A DNA stretch of 54,538 bases from Bacteroidota bacterium (GCA_013288555.1 JABDBQ010000014.1:1-54538); one strand, 5' to 3'; shown: positions 44,735 to 52,157, counted from the first letter of the stretch. The notes: generated by a model from the letters alone, not told the origin. Made by a program: numbers and translations.

Positions 44735-45148
44735 ATGCCACTATATGCTGCATTAATAGCTGGGTTGATCTCTATAATTCTATGGTATATAAACAAAAGA
44801 AAAGAACAAAATATTGTGGATAGATTGCATAGGGAAAAAATTTATAAAGCTTTAATCGAAAATTTGCCCGGTTTTTATCAAGGAACACATCTGAAACCTG
44901 AAGAGATAATAGAACATAAAGACAAGTTCCTTAATCACTTCGCATTGATGTCCTTATATTGTCCAGACAATATTTATAAAAAGGCCAAAGAATTTTTATA
45001 TTCGGTAAAAAAAGATAGTCTAACCGCCGAAAGACGTGAAGATACAATTCGGGAATTAATACTGTTAATGCGAAAGGATTTGACTGAAGGTCTTCGTGTC
45101 AAACCGACAAAATTATCAATTAATGATATAGTATTTTTCAAGCCATAA
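44735..45148 (+). CDS. Small membrane-anchored helical protein (cassette gene 3)
   Basis: A 137-residue protein. One N-terminal membrane helix (MPLYAALIAGLISIILWYIN, 1-20) is followed by a cytoplasmic helical domain rich in charge (KRKEQNIVDRLHREKIYKALIENL...HFALMSLYCPDNIYKKAKEFLYSV...EDTIRELILLMRKDL). This layout recurs in small accessory proteins of defence loci, but I cannot name a family. It lies 70 bp after gene 2, equally AT-rich, and just inside the right flanking repeat, so it belongs to the cassette by position and composition. Confidence 0.7.
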   Translation: MPLYAALIAGLISIILWYINKRKEQNIVDRLHREKIYKALIENLPGFYQGTHLKPEEIIEHKDKFLNHFALMSLYCPDNIYKKAKEFLYSVKKDSLTAERREDTIRELILLMRKDLTEGLRVKPTKLSINDIVFFKP

Positions 45149-45161
45149 TATTTAGAAAATC

Positions 45162-45292
45162 CCCCCAACTGGCGCAAGCGTGCGCTTGTGACATTCCATT
45201 TTAAAGCGTCCGCTTCCTTTTCACCCACAACCCCAACTACCGAAAACCTCCGCTTGTGACGCTCTCTTCCAAAGCATCCGCTTCTTTTTCAT
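45162..45292. repeat. ~60-bp flanking repeat, right copies (inverted), two units
   Basis: ccccaactggcgcaagcg, then tgcgcttgtgac, then aagcgtccgcttc (45162-45218) is the reverse complement of the left flank at 39917-39977. A second, more diverged unit (ccgcttgtgacgc...aaagcatccgcttc) fills 45230-45292. No gene is present in 45149-45362. Confidence 0.75.
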
Positions 45293-45362
45293 CCATCGTT
45301 CTTTTCCCATTTGGTCAAGTCCGAAAATAGATGCAAATTGCTTGAGCTAAACACGAACAAAT

Positions 45363-45737
45363 ATGAAAAAAGTAACCGGTCTCGGGGGCGTATTTTTTAA
45401 ATGCGATAACCCCAAGGAAATGAACGAATGGTATGCCAAAAACCTGGGTTTGCCATCAACAGCATACGGAACCACATTCGAATGGCGGGAAGCCGATGAT
45501 ACGTCGAAAGAAGGCTCCACATCCTGGTGCACTTTCCCGCAGGATACCCCCTATTTCAACCCGTCAACCAAGCCATTTATGATCAACTACCGGGTGGAAA
45601 ATCTGGCTGCGCTCGTAGATGAACTCAAAAAAGATGGCGTGGTGATCGTGGATGAAATGGTGGAATATGACTATGGTAAATTCATACATATCCTTGACCC
45701 CGAAGGAAATATTATTGAGCTCTGGGAGCCAAAATAA
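45363..45737 (+). CDS. VOC-superfamily (glyoxalase-like) protein
   Basis: A 124-residue single-domain protein. GLGGVFFKCDNPKEMNEWYAKNLGLPSTAYG is the opening beta-alpha-beta unit of the vicinal-oxygen-chelate fold, and KFIHILDPEGNIIELWEP is its usual end, with Glu120 as the metal ligand at the family position. MINYRVENLAALVDELKKDGVVIVDEM forms the second half. Members include glyoxalase I, bleomycin-binding and dioxygenase proteins; the substrate is not predictable. GC-richer than the cassette next door. Confidence 0.88.
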   Translation: MKKVTGLGGVFFKCDNPKEMNEWYAKNLGLPSTAYGTTFEWREADDTSKEGSTSWCTFPQDTPYFNPSTKPFMINYRVENLAALVDELKKDGVVIVDEMVEYDYGKFIHILDPEGNIIELWEPK

Positions 45738-45832
45738 GTGATAAGTGGTAAGTGGTAAGTGATAAGTGATAAGTGGTAAGTGATAAGTGGTAAGGCGTCA
45801 GGAATCAGGGGTCAGGGGTAAGGGGTAAGGGG
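45735..45832. repeat. Tandem low-complexity repeat (gtgataagtggtaa)
   Basis: About six tandem variants of agtgataagtggta, followed by ggcgtcaggaatcaggggtcaggggtaagggg. A simple-sequence tract typical of intergenic space here, ending with gctgacgcggg, a relative of the ctcgcgtcagc repeat. Confidence 0.7.
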
Positions 45833-45869
45833 CTGACGCGGGAATCCAAAATTGGTGCAACTTTCTGTT

Positions 45870-46307
45870 TTAAAGTTTAGGCTTCAAAGTTGAAGCAAAA
45901 ATGATATCAAACTCTGCCAGTGTTATTATCTTAGTACTTCCAATGGCTTTTAATTCAAGCAAGTGAATATCGCCGGTAATCAAATAATCTGCTTTTCCAT
46001 CCATTGCCATCGCAAGGAGATAATTATCTTTCGGGTCGCGGCTTTTTGATATAGCCTGCGTGATTTTAATTCTCTTAAGTTCGCTGAGGGCCAATATCAG
46101 GAACCGGTCCACCTGTTGCCGGTTAACCATGTTTTTAAATTTATCTCTCTGAATAACAGCAATGTATTCAGACAATAATTCTTCAGAATACAGGCAGGTT
46201 AAACTCTTATTTGTAATGAGGTTATATATTTTACGCCTCGATTTTTTGTTTACCGTGGCGCTGATGTACCAGTTTGTGTCAAGAATGATTTTAATTCTTG
46301 CCGGCAT
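45870..46307 (-). CDS. PIN-domain toxin (VapC-like) of a toxin-antitoxin pair
   Basis: A 145-residue PIN-fold ribonuclease-like protein. IKIILDTNWYISA supplies the first catalytic Asp (LDTN), SEELLSEYIAV the Glu, and SKSRDPKDNYLLAMAMDGKADYLITGD the later acidic residues (DPKDN and TGD). It matches the 'putative toxin-antitoxin system toxin component, PIN family' group, which cuts RNA when released. Its start overlaps the end of the upstream antitoxin-like gene by 17 bp. Ends near the tandem low-complexity tract. Confidence 0.88.
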   Translation of the reverse strand: MPARIKIILDTNWYISATVNKKSRRKIYNLITNKSLTCLYSEELLSEYIAVIQRDKFKNMVNRQQVDRFLILALSELKRIKITQAISKSRDPKDNYLLAMAMDGKADYLITGDIHLLELKAIGSTKIITLAEFDIIFASTLKPKL

Positions 46308-46497
46308 ACCTCACCTTATAGACTTCCTCCATTATTTCATCCTCAGTTAATGATGCATTGGGAAGGTCTTTGTCAAGGATATCCCATCTTTCTTTAAAGG
46401 TAAGCTCGTTTATTTTTTCTGCAATTTTCACCTTGTCCGCCTTTGAAAATGAGAGGAATAATTTAATGTATTCGTTTATACTTATTGATACTGCCAT
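46291..46497 (-). CDS. Antitoxin partner of the PIN toxin
   Basis: A 68-residue protein started at 46497 (MAVSISINEYIKLFLSFSKADKVKIAEKINELTFKERWDIL...). The longer frame to 46527 would begin inside the predicted -7 box and is rejected. No clear DNA-binding motif; helical with an acidic C-terminal tail (TEDEIMEEVYKVRYAGK) of the sort that wraps a toxin. Antitoxin role is inferred from the overlap and order (antitoxin first) with the PIN gene. Confidence 0.75.
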   Translation of the reverse strand: MAVSISINEYIKLFLSFSKADKVKIAEKINELTFKERWDILDKDLPNASLTEDEIMEEVYKVRYAGKN

Positions 46498-46526
46498 GTT
46501 GAAATACCTTACTATATCATGCAACA

Positions 46527-46555
46527 CAAAGTTACAAATTTATGTTCATTTGCAA
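46527..46555 (-). promoter_or_regulatory. Promoter of the first PIN toxin-antitoxin pair (TTG-N18-TAACTTTG)
   Basis: Minus strand: -33 TTG (46553-46555) and -7 TAACTTTG (46527-46534), 18 nt apart. It fixes the antitoxin start at 46497. Confidence 0.55.
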
Positions 46556-46577
46556 ATCTAAAAATGATCGAAAAAGA

Positions 46578-46846
46578 TCAGGAAAGCATATTATCTCCCC
46601 AGACTTTGACCTGGTATTCTTTCACCGCCCCTTCTATGAAAAACGGGTCTGATTTGGCGAAAGTCTCAGCCGCGCTTTGACTGCGGAAAATAGCCATATT
46701 TCCGCCTCCTGCATCCACAAAGGCCCCACACCAATCACTTCTCCTTGGGCAACGAATTGATCCAGGTAAGCTTTGTGACGGGGATATATTTCCATAATTT
46801 CATCGCGGGTTTTTCCGGCGCGGCTGCCAATGACTACGTATAACAT
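46578..46846 (-). pseudogene. YciI-like protein gene with a one-base frameshift
   Basis: The first part reads MLYVVIGSRAGKTRDEIMEIYPRHKAYLDQFVAQGEVIGVG, a YciI/DUF1330-like ferredoxin-fold start with His24 at the family position. At about 46721-46726 (aaggcccc) the frame slips. The other frame then continues FVDAGGGNMAIFRSQSAAETFAKSDPFFIEGAVKEYQVKVWG to a stop at 46578, exactly the expected second half. Adding one base in the ggcc-ttt junction restores an ~89-residue protein. A recent frameshift or a sequencing error; if real, the gene is dead. Confidence 0.85.
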
Positions 46847-46883
46847 TTTAGTAATTCGTTTTATGTTTAACTATAAGTTTAAG

Positions 46884-47133
46884 CCTCATCCTGATTCCTT
46901 CTCCCAGGGAGAAGGTAAGCGGTATGTTTTTTTCTCATCCTGATTTTTCGCCTCATCCTGATTCCTTCTCCCAGGGAGAAGGTAAGTGGTATGTTTTTTC
47001 TCTCATCCTGATTTTTCGTCTCATCCTGATTCCTTCTCCCAGGGAGAAGGTAAACGGTATGTTTTTTTTCTCATCCTGATTCCCCGTCTGCTTCCGGGCA
47101 GGCTTCTCCCAGGGAGAAGGTAAGCGGTATTTT
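46884..47133. repeat. Tandem repeat of ctcatcctgattccttctccc units
   Basis: Four units of about 66 bp, each with ctcatcctgattccttctcc, a perfect ccttctccc/gggagaagg hairpin and ggtaagcggtatg plus a T run. The fourth unit has a 20-bp palindromic insert at 47083-47102. The core is related to the interior of the MITE-like copies at 894 and 28463. Part of the 534-bp gap 46847-47380, which otherwise holds short hairpins (agaaaggctcgccctttct at about 47167) and the TA promoter. Confidence 0.75.
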
Positions 47134-47336
47134 TCAAAATTAATTTATTTTGGGGATAATGGGTTTAGAAAGGCTCGCCCTTTCTCGCAAGTGTAATGCG
47201 GAAGTGTCATTTGTGCGTGAAGAATACCCACCTCCCGAAAGGCACGGGACCCGGACGAAGGCAAAGGTCTGCTGACCTTCTACAAAACCACTCCCAGCTT
47301 ATTTGAAACTTGTTTGCTAAATTTCTTGTCTCTATA

Positions 47337-47364
47337 TTGATATAAGGATAAATGGTTATTTTTG
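47337..47364 (+). promoter_or_regulatory. Promoter of the second PIN toxin-antitoxin pair (TTG-N17-TATTTTTG)
   Basis: -33 TTG at 47337-47339 and -7 TATTTTTG at 47357-47364, 17 nt apart; the antitoxin ATG is 17 nt beyond the -7 box. Confidence 0.5.
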
Positions 47365-47380
47365 TAAAAAGAATGAATTT

Positions 47381-47554
47381 ATGGTATCGGTATTGAAAAA
47401 GGGCGCAACCAAAAAAGACATAGAAGCGATCAATAAAAAATTGAATCGTGTGCAGCCCCGAAAGCGGCTGGATGCAAAGAAATATTCGGGTCTCATTCAT
47501 TTAAAAAGCGATCCTTTGGAAATACAGAAGAAGCTGAGAAATGAGTGGGAATAA
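47381..47554 (+). CDS. Short antitoxin (57 codons) of the second PIN pair
   Basis: ATG at 47381 opens a 57-residue frame, MVSVLKKGATKKDIEAINKK...DAKKYSGLIHLKSDPLEIQKKLRNEWE, ending TAA at 47552-47554. The form (a short basic helical start, then KKYSGLIHLKSDPLEIQKKLRNEW) is like the small antitoxins that pair with PIN toxins in Bacteroidota. It overlaps the toxin start by 14 bp, implying coupled translation. It is easily missed because of its size. A possible ATG at 47373 is in another frame. Confidence 0.8.
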   Translation: MVSVLKKGATKKDIEAINKKLNRVQPRKRLDAKKYSGLIHLKSDPLEIQKKLRNEWE

Positions 47555-47912
47555 AAAGGTATTGGATACCAATATCGTTTTATATCTGTTGGCGGGTGAT
47601 AATACCATAGCTGATTTTCTGCAAGACGTTGAAGCTTATATATCTGTTATCACTGAACTGGAACTGATAGGGTATCCGGATATTAATTCAAAGGAAATCA
47701 GATCGATAAAGAGTTTTTTAGAGGACTGTACCATTATCGGCATCAGTGAGCCGATCAAAGAAATCTATACGGATCTCCGTAAAAAGTACCGTTTAAAAAT
47801 GGGCGATGCTGTTGCCGCAGCGACAGCTATTTACCTGGGTTTGCCGTTTATAAGCGCAGACAAAGATTTTACAAAAGTTACCGAGTTGAATTTTGCATTT
47901 TACACACCTTAG
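47541..47912 (+). CDS. PIN-domain (VapC-like) toxin, second pair
   Basis: A 123-residue PIN protein: KVLDTNIVLYLLAGD gives the first Asp, VITELELIGYP the Glu, KMGDAVAAATAIYLGLPFISADKDF the later Asp residues (GDA and SADKDF). All catalytic positions are present, so RNase activity is expected. Starts inside the antitoxin gene. Followed by repeats and a 483-bp gene-free gap. Confidence 0.9.
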   Translation: MSGNKKVLDTNIVLYLLAGDNTIADFLQDVEAYISVITELELIGYPDINSKEIRSIKSFLEDCTIIGISEPIKEIYTDLRKKYRLKMGDAVAAATAIYLGLPFISADKDFTKVTELNFAFYTP

Positions 47913-48089
47913 GGCCCCGTGTTGAATCCCCCTCGTGCTTAATCTGACAACACTTAAAAATGTCGGAATAAGCACGTCATCCTATAAAAAAGTAAAACAT
48001 TTTGAAAAATATTTTCGCTCATAACTGATTGAATACATATGAGTTAAAAATTATTTTTCCGTAGTACCCACCCAGTTTGGGGTTTCGCT

Positions 48090-48330
48090 ATATATGTATA
48101 TAAAAAGACAGGCGTAAGGGATAAGGCGTAAGGCGTAAGTGGCTGGCGCGAAAAAGCAATTTGAGAATTTGGGAATGGGCTGACGCGAGAGTATTCATCT
48201 CCCTGCCCTCTTCAAAGAGGGAGGCTGACGCGAGAGAGTTTGCGGGAATGAATTTCTTCGCCAACCACCCCGCCCTCCGGGCACCCCTCCTCAACTGAGG
48301 CGGGGAGTTTGCTGACGCGAGCGCACTCGA
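48090..48330. repeat. Repeat cluster with gctgacgcgag units (mirror of 38500-38840)
   Basis: Three gctgacgcgag copies (about 48179, 48223, 48310), a ggcgtaagggataaggcgtaag tract (48112-48140), a ccctcttcaaagaggg hairpin (about 48208) and caaccaccccgccctccggg with cccctcctcaactgaggcgggg in reverse orientation to the 38.5-kb cluster. The rest of 47913-48395 has nothing recognisable. Confidence 0.7.
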
Positions 48331-48395
48331 TAGAAATCCCACGAATCCCAAAAATCCTAAAAATCCCCGTTCAGACAATTAGCAAATTAATACAT

Positions 48396-49199
48396 ATGAA
48401 AACATCTTCGAAAAACCAACCCATCCGACTCACGCCGGCGACCATACACGATATGGTAATGCGTGATGACTTTTCTCCCACCATTATGACCCGCCTCAGC
48501 GAAAACCAGAAACGCAAAGTGCGGCGCTTTATCAGGGCGAGGCTGCCGCATTGTCACATACGGGAGCGCAAAATATTGTCGGCCCGGCTGGCGATGCTGG
48601 CCCCGGATGCCGATGCAAGGCAGGATACATGGGAATACCACCATGCCAATGTATGTACTGCCATAGCCGGATATCTGCACGAACACGGGGTGATGCCGAG
48701 CCACGCGGTACTGGCCGCAAAAACAGGATATGGCAGGCATACCATAACGGCACACCTGAAGGCTTACCGCGAACATCCGAGCTATATCGGGCAGGCGGAA
48801 ACCATGAATTTGATGAAATTAAAAGTGACAGAAAAAATGCTATCGATGGCGCTGGAAGGGGATATCCGTGCCGCTAAGGTCTTTATGGAGACGGTGGCAA
48901 GGGCCGAGAGCCGGAAATCTGTATCCGAGATAAGCAATTCCGAAGGGACACCTTTGGTGCAGAACAATTTTATCAGGATCAATGGACTGTTCATCACGGA
49001 AGAAAAACTGAAGACTCTCCTACCCGATCAGCGCGCCCAACTGGAAGCGCTCCTCAACCTGGAAGATACACAAGAGCATGTGTTCACTTTAAACCCTGTA
49101 AACCAAAATGATATGGAATCGCCAAATGAAAAGCACCTGCCAACCGGTACAAATGTACACCCAAACGTGACAGATAACAGTTTGAATGCGAACCGATAA
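48396..49199 (+). CDS. Helix-turn-helix-containing protein of unknown function (terminase-small-subunit-like)
   Basis: A 267-residue protein started at 48396 (MKTSSKNQPIRLTPATIHDM), since upstream residues translate the repeat. HGVMPSHAVLAAKTGYGRHTITAHLKAYREHP is a probable helix-turn-helix. The following helix, MNLMKLKVTEKMLSMALEGDIRAAKVFMETVAR, has the pattern of phage terminase small subunits and some transposase helpers (LxxAxxGDxxAxKxxL). No other phage genes are near, and its GC-rich codon use differs from the surroundings, suggesting an isolated import. Other possibility: a transcription factor. Confidence 0.6.
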   Translation: MKTSSKNQPIRLTPATIHDMVMRDDFSPTIMTRLSENQKRKVRRFIRARLPHCHIRERKILSARLAMLAPDADARQDTWEYHHANVCTAIAGYLHEHGVMPSHAVLAAKTGYGRHTITAHLKAYREHPSYIGQAETMNLMKLKVTEKMLSMALEGDIRAAKVFMETVARAESRKSVSEISNSEGTPLVQNNFIRINGLFITEEKLKTLLPDQRAQLEALLNLEDTQEHVFTLNPVNQNDMESPNEKHLPTGTNVHPNVTDNSLNANR

Positions 49200-49260
49200 G
49201 CTATAATTATTAGATGAAAAATGGGAAAATGTACGGTGATGTGAACAGGAAACTATTTGA

Positions 49261-49276
49261 TCCCGAGTGCTCGGGA
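49261..49276. repeat. Mini-palindrome tcccgagtgctcggga in AT-rich spacer
   Basis: A 16-bp near-perfect palindrome (tcccgag/ctcggga) dropped into aaatttggaaatttgaaaatg low-complexity sequence that fills 49200-49364. Member of the CCCG...CGGG insert family. Confidence 0.7.
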
Positions 49277-49364
49277 TGGAAATTTGGAAATTTGAAAATG
49301 TGTTGAAATGTAGATTTCAACAAGCCGAATCGCGAAGCAATTTTCAAATCTTCAAATTTTCAAA

Positions 49365-51053
49365 TTATTCCCCCAATCGTTCTCTCAAGTCCAGCCTGTA
49401 CTTCCGGGCGGTATCTTTGGCGATGTCATAGCCAGCATCGGCATGTCGGATGACGCCAATGGCCGGGTCATTGTGAAGGACCCTTTTCAGCCTGGTCTCT
49501 GCTTCAGGGGTTCCATCAGCTACAATCACCAATCCGGCATGAATGGAATACCCGATGCCAACCCCGCCGCCATGATGTACACTCACCCAGGTTGCCCCTC
49601 CGGCAGTGCTCAGCAGCGCATTCAGTATCGGCCAGTCGGCAATAGCATCAGAACCATCCATCATTCCTTCCGTTTCCCGGTTCGGTGAAGCCACAGAGCC
49701 GGTATCGAGGTGGTCGCGCCCGATAACGATCGGGGCCTTTACCTTCCCTTCTTTTACGAGATTGTTGAACGCCACGCCTGCCAGTTCACGCTCTCCCTGT
49801 CCGAGCCAGCAAATCCGTGCCGGTAGCCCCTGGAAGGCTATTCTATCCTGTGCCATCCCGATCCAGCGTTCTAATCCTTTATTCTGAGGAAACAGCTTCA
49901 GAATGGCCTCATCGGTCACTTTAATATCATTCGGGTCGCCCGACAATGCCGCCCAGCGGAAGGGTCCTTTGCCCTCGCAAAAGAGCGGTCGTACATAGGC
50001 CGGCACAAATCCCGGGAAGTCGAAGGCATTCTCCACCCCGGCTTCCTTGGCCCTCCCTCTCAGGTTATTTCCGTAGTCGAATGTGATGGCGCCCCGCTTC
50101 TGGAGTTCCAGCATCAGCCTGACATGCTTTGCCATGCTCTGGTAGGCCAGTTCAATATATTTGTCAGGGTTTTCTGCCCTCAGTTTCTTTCCCTCTTCTA
50201 CACTGATGCCCTGGGGCAGGTAGCCATTCAAAGGGTCGTGGGCAGAGGTCTGGTCGGTGAGCAGGTCAGGGGTGATGTTGCGGGCGATCAATCTTTCCAG
50301 CAGGTCAATGACGTTGCAGTGCACCCCGATAGACAGGGCTTCCCCTTCTGACTTTGCCTTCAGTGCGCGATCAATGGCCGCATCAATATCTTCGATTTCA
50401 ATATCGCAATAGCGGGTTTCTATCCTCTTTTTGATCCTCCAGTCTTCTACTTCAGCCATGAGGGCAACCCCTTCATTCATGGTGATTGCTAAGGGTTGCG
50501 CGCCACCCATGCCACCCAAACCAGCCGAGACAGACAAGGTGCCTTTAAGGCTACCGCTGAAGTCCTTCCGGGCAGCGGCGCCAAAAGTCTCATAAGTGCC
50601 CTGCACAATACCCTGGCTCCCGATATAGATCCAGCTTCCAGCCGTCATCTGGCCGTACATGGTGAGGCCCTTTGCTTCCAGTTCGCGGAATATGTCGAAT
50701 GTAGCCCAATGGGGTACCAGCATGGAGTTGGAGATGATGACCCGGGGGGCGTCTTTATGGGTGGGGAGAATGCCTACCGCCTTGCCAGATTGTATGAGGA
50801 GGGTTTCATCGTTTTCGAGGTCCTTGAGGGCTTGTAGGATGAGGAAGAGGGCCTCTTTGTTTCGGGCTGCCTTGCCGGAACCACCGTACACGATAAGTTC
50901 TTCCGGCTTCTCTGCCACTTCTTTGTCGAGGTTGTTGAGCAGCATGCGGTAGGCTGCCTCCTGCTGCCAGCCTTTGCAATGCATTTCAAGGCCGGTTGGG
51001 GCTTTTAATTTGGAGAGGTCAAGCTCGTCTATGTTGTTATAGTTTTGATTCAT
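49365..51053 (-). CDS. hutU: Urocanate hydratase
   Basis: A 562-residue enzyme (start at 51053, [21 protein letters not shown]) converting urocanate to 4-imidazolone-5-propanoate in histidine degradation, using tightly bound NAD. Characteristic blocks: [94 protein letters not shown] and [26 protein letters not shown]. Length is as usual. Codon use is GC-rich relative to the AAA cassette. No hutH, hutI or other histidine-use genes are next to it. The frame extends to 51137 without support. Confidence 0.96.
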   Translation of the reverse strand: MNQNYNNIDELDLSKLKAPTGLEMHCKGWQQEAAYRMLLNNLDKEVAEKPEELIVYGGSGKAARNKEALFLILQALKDLENDETLLIQSGKAVGILPTHKDAPRVIISNSMLVPHWATFDIFRELEAKGLTMYGQMTAGSWIYIGSQGIVQGTYETFGAAARKDFSGSLKGTLSVSAGLGGMGGAQPLAITMNEGVALMAEVEDWRIKKRIETRYCDIEIEDIDAAIDRALKAKSEGEALSIGVHCNVIDLLERLIARNITPDLLTDQTSAHDPLNGYLPQGISVEEGKKLRAENPDKYIELAYQSMAKHVRLMLELQKRGAITFDYGNNLRGRAKEAGVENAFDFPGFVPAYVRPLFCEGKGPFRWAALSGDPNDIKVTDEAILKLFPQNKGLERWIGMAQDRIAFQGLPARICWLGQGERELAGVAFNNLVKEGKVKAPIVIGRDHLDTGSVASPNRETEGMMDGSDAIADWPILNALLSTAGGATWVSVHHGGGVGIGYSIHAGLVIVADGTPEAETRLKRVLHNDPAIGVIRHADAGYDIAKDTARKYRLDLRERLGE

Positions 51054-51106
51054 TTTTATTGATAATATTCTCGCAAATTTCGATAAAATTCTATCAGCCC
51101 AAGCCC

Positions 51107-51114
51107 TATCTTTG
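51107..51114 (+). promoter_or_regulatory. Predicted -7 box (TATCTTTG), leaderless nitroreductase mRNA
   Basis: TATCTTTG ends 4 nt before the ATG at 51119, so the transcript should begin at the start codon. It lies in the divergent spacer with hutU. Confidence 0.5.
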
Positions 51115-51118
51115 CCGG

Positions 51119-51712
51119 ATGACACAAAATACCTCAAACTTCGAGATCCTGAAATCTATTGTAGAATCGCGCCGCACCCTGAAACCCGAGGCTATGAACG
51201 GGAAACAAATCCCTGCTGATATATTCGAACAGGTATTGGGTCTGGCAGACTGGGCACCTACCCATGGCAGGACCGAACCCTGGCGCTTTTTTGTGTACAC
51301 CGGGGAATCATTGAAGGCTTTTTGTGCCACCCACGCCGAAATGTACAAAGTCAATACTTCTGAGGAGAACTTCAACCCTGCCACCTTTGAAAATATCCTG
51401 CATAAAGGTGATCTTGCATCTCACCTGGTAATCGCGGCAATGAAGCGGGGAACCAACCCAAAAATCCCTGCTATTGAAGAAATAGCTTCAAGTTCTGCCT
51501 CTATTGAGAATGTTTTACTTGGTGCAGCAGCCCAGGGTATCTCAGCAATGTGGAACACTGGCGGAATGGCTCATAAAGCGGCATTAAAAGCTTATCTGCA
51601 CCTTGAAGAAGAAGATCATATTCTTGGATTAATCTATTTCGGATTTTCCGACGAACCTGTCAAAGAAGGTAAAAGAAACACCCCAATTTCGGAGAAAGTG
51701 AAATACCTCTAA
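51119..51712 (+). CDS. Nitroreductase-family oxidoreductase (YdjA-like)
   Basis: A 197-residue FMN enzyme. It opens with [55 protein letters not shown]: the SRRT and [12 protein letters not shown] blocks bind FMN. The helical middle is followed by [22 protein letters not shown] and ILGLIYFGF, the other FMN-side motifs. Its form resembles YdjA-like minimal nitroreductases that use NAD(P)H to reduce nitro compounds or quinones; the true substrate is unknown. Divergent from hutU. The frame upstream of 51119 would begin inside hutU and is rejected. Confidence 0.92.
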   Translation: MTQNTSNFEILKSIVESRRTLKPEAMNGKQIPADIFEQVLGLADWAPTHGRTEPWRFFVYTGESLKAFCATHAEMYKVNTSEENFNPATFENILHKGDLASHLVIAAMKRGTNPKIPAIEEIASSSASIENVLLGAAAQGISAMWNTGGMAHKAALKAYLHLEEEDHILGLIYFGFSDEPVKEGKRNTPISEKVKYL

Positions 51713-51867
51713 AAATCTTTCTTTCTAACAACTTTTCACATTATTTTTTTCAATCGCTTAACATGCCCTCAAGCTTATTGGAATCAGAACGCTATTTGCG
51801 CTGAAATCCTTCATAAGTTATTTTCATACACTCGTCATTTTTTTTGGTGGTTTCATCACAATTAAAA

Positions 51868-51896
51868 TTGCTTTAATAAGTAGCATAATACTTTTG
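51868..51896 (+). promoter_or_regulatory. Predicted promoter (TTG-N18-TACTTTTG) upstream of the repeat surface protein
   Basis: -33 TTG at 51868-51870 and -7 TACTTTTG at 51889-51896, 18 nt apart. The expected transcript starts near 51902, giving a leader of about 255 nt before the ATG at 52158. The stretch 51713-51867 has nothing else recognisable. Confidence 0.5.
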
Positions 51897-51900
51897 CCAT

Positions 51901-52119
51901 GTGATTTTAAAGCAAGAACTGATGATACTTACAATAAAAAATTCAAAAATGTTAAAAAAAGCTAATTACCTTACAATATCATTGTTGGGTCATTTTAAGG
52001 ACATATATCCCAAAAGTCCTGTTATAGCTCGTATCAATGTAAATTACTATAACAATTCTTTCAACTGTAAGGAAGCTCGCTATTCTTTGTATAGTCAAAT
52101 AGTTAAAAATGGGAAATAA
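51901..52119 (+). CDS. Possible small leader ORF (weak)
   Basis: A 72-codon GTG-started frame (an internal ATG restarts at MLKKANYLTISLLGHF) that begins almost exactly at the predicted transcription start, so it could be a leaderless leader peptide. Composition is AT-rich and I recognise no family. It may equally be untranslated leader of the downstream surface protein gene, 38 bp away. Confidence 0.25.
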   Translation: MILKQELMILTIKNSKMLKKANYLTISLLGHFKDIYPKSPVIARINVNYYNNSFNCKEARYSLYSQIVKNGK

Positions 52120-52157
52120 GCATTCAAAAATTTACAAAAAAATCTAACAAAACAAAC

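Noticed and set aside
46884-47133. CRISPR array
   Set aside because: Units repeat completely, including the would-be spacers, and no cas genes are in the window; better explained as a tandem hairpin repeat.
48088-48378. 96-codon minus-strand frame
   Set aside because: Again translated repeat (ALASANSPPQLRRG), so not a gene.
48396-51053. Prophage between the repeats and hutU
   Set aside because: Only one terminase-like gene; no integrase, capsid, portal or lysis genes.
49365-51712. Histidine-utilisation operon
   Set aside because: Only hutU is present; the divergent neighbour is a nitroreductase, so no operon can be claimed.
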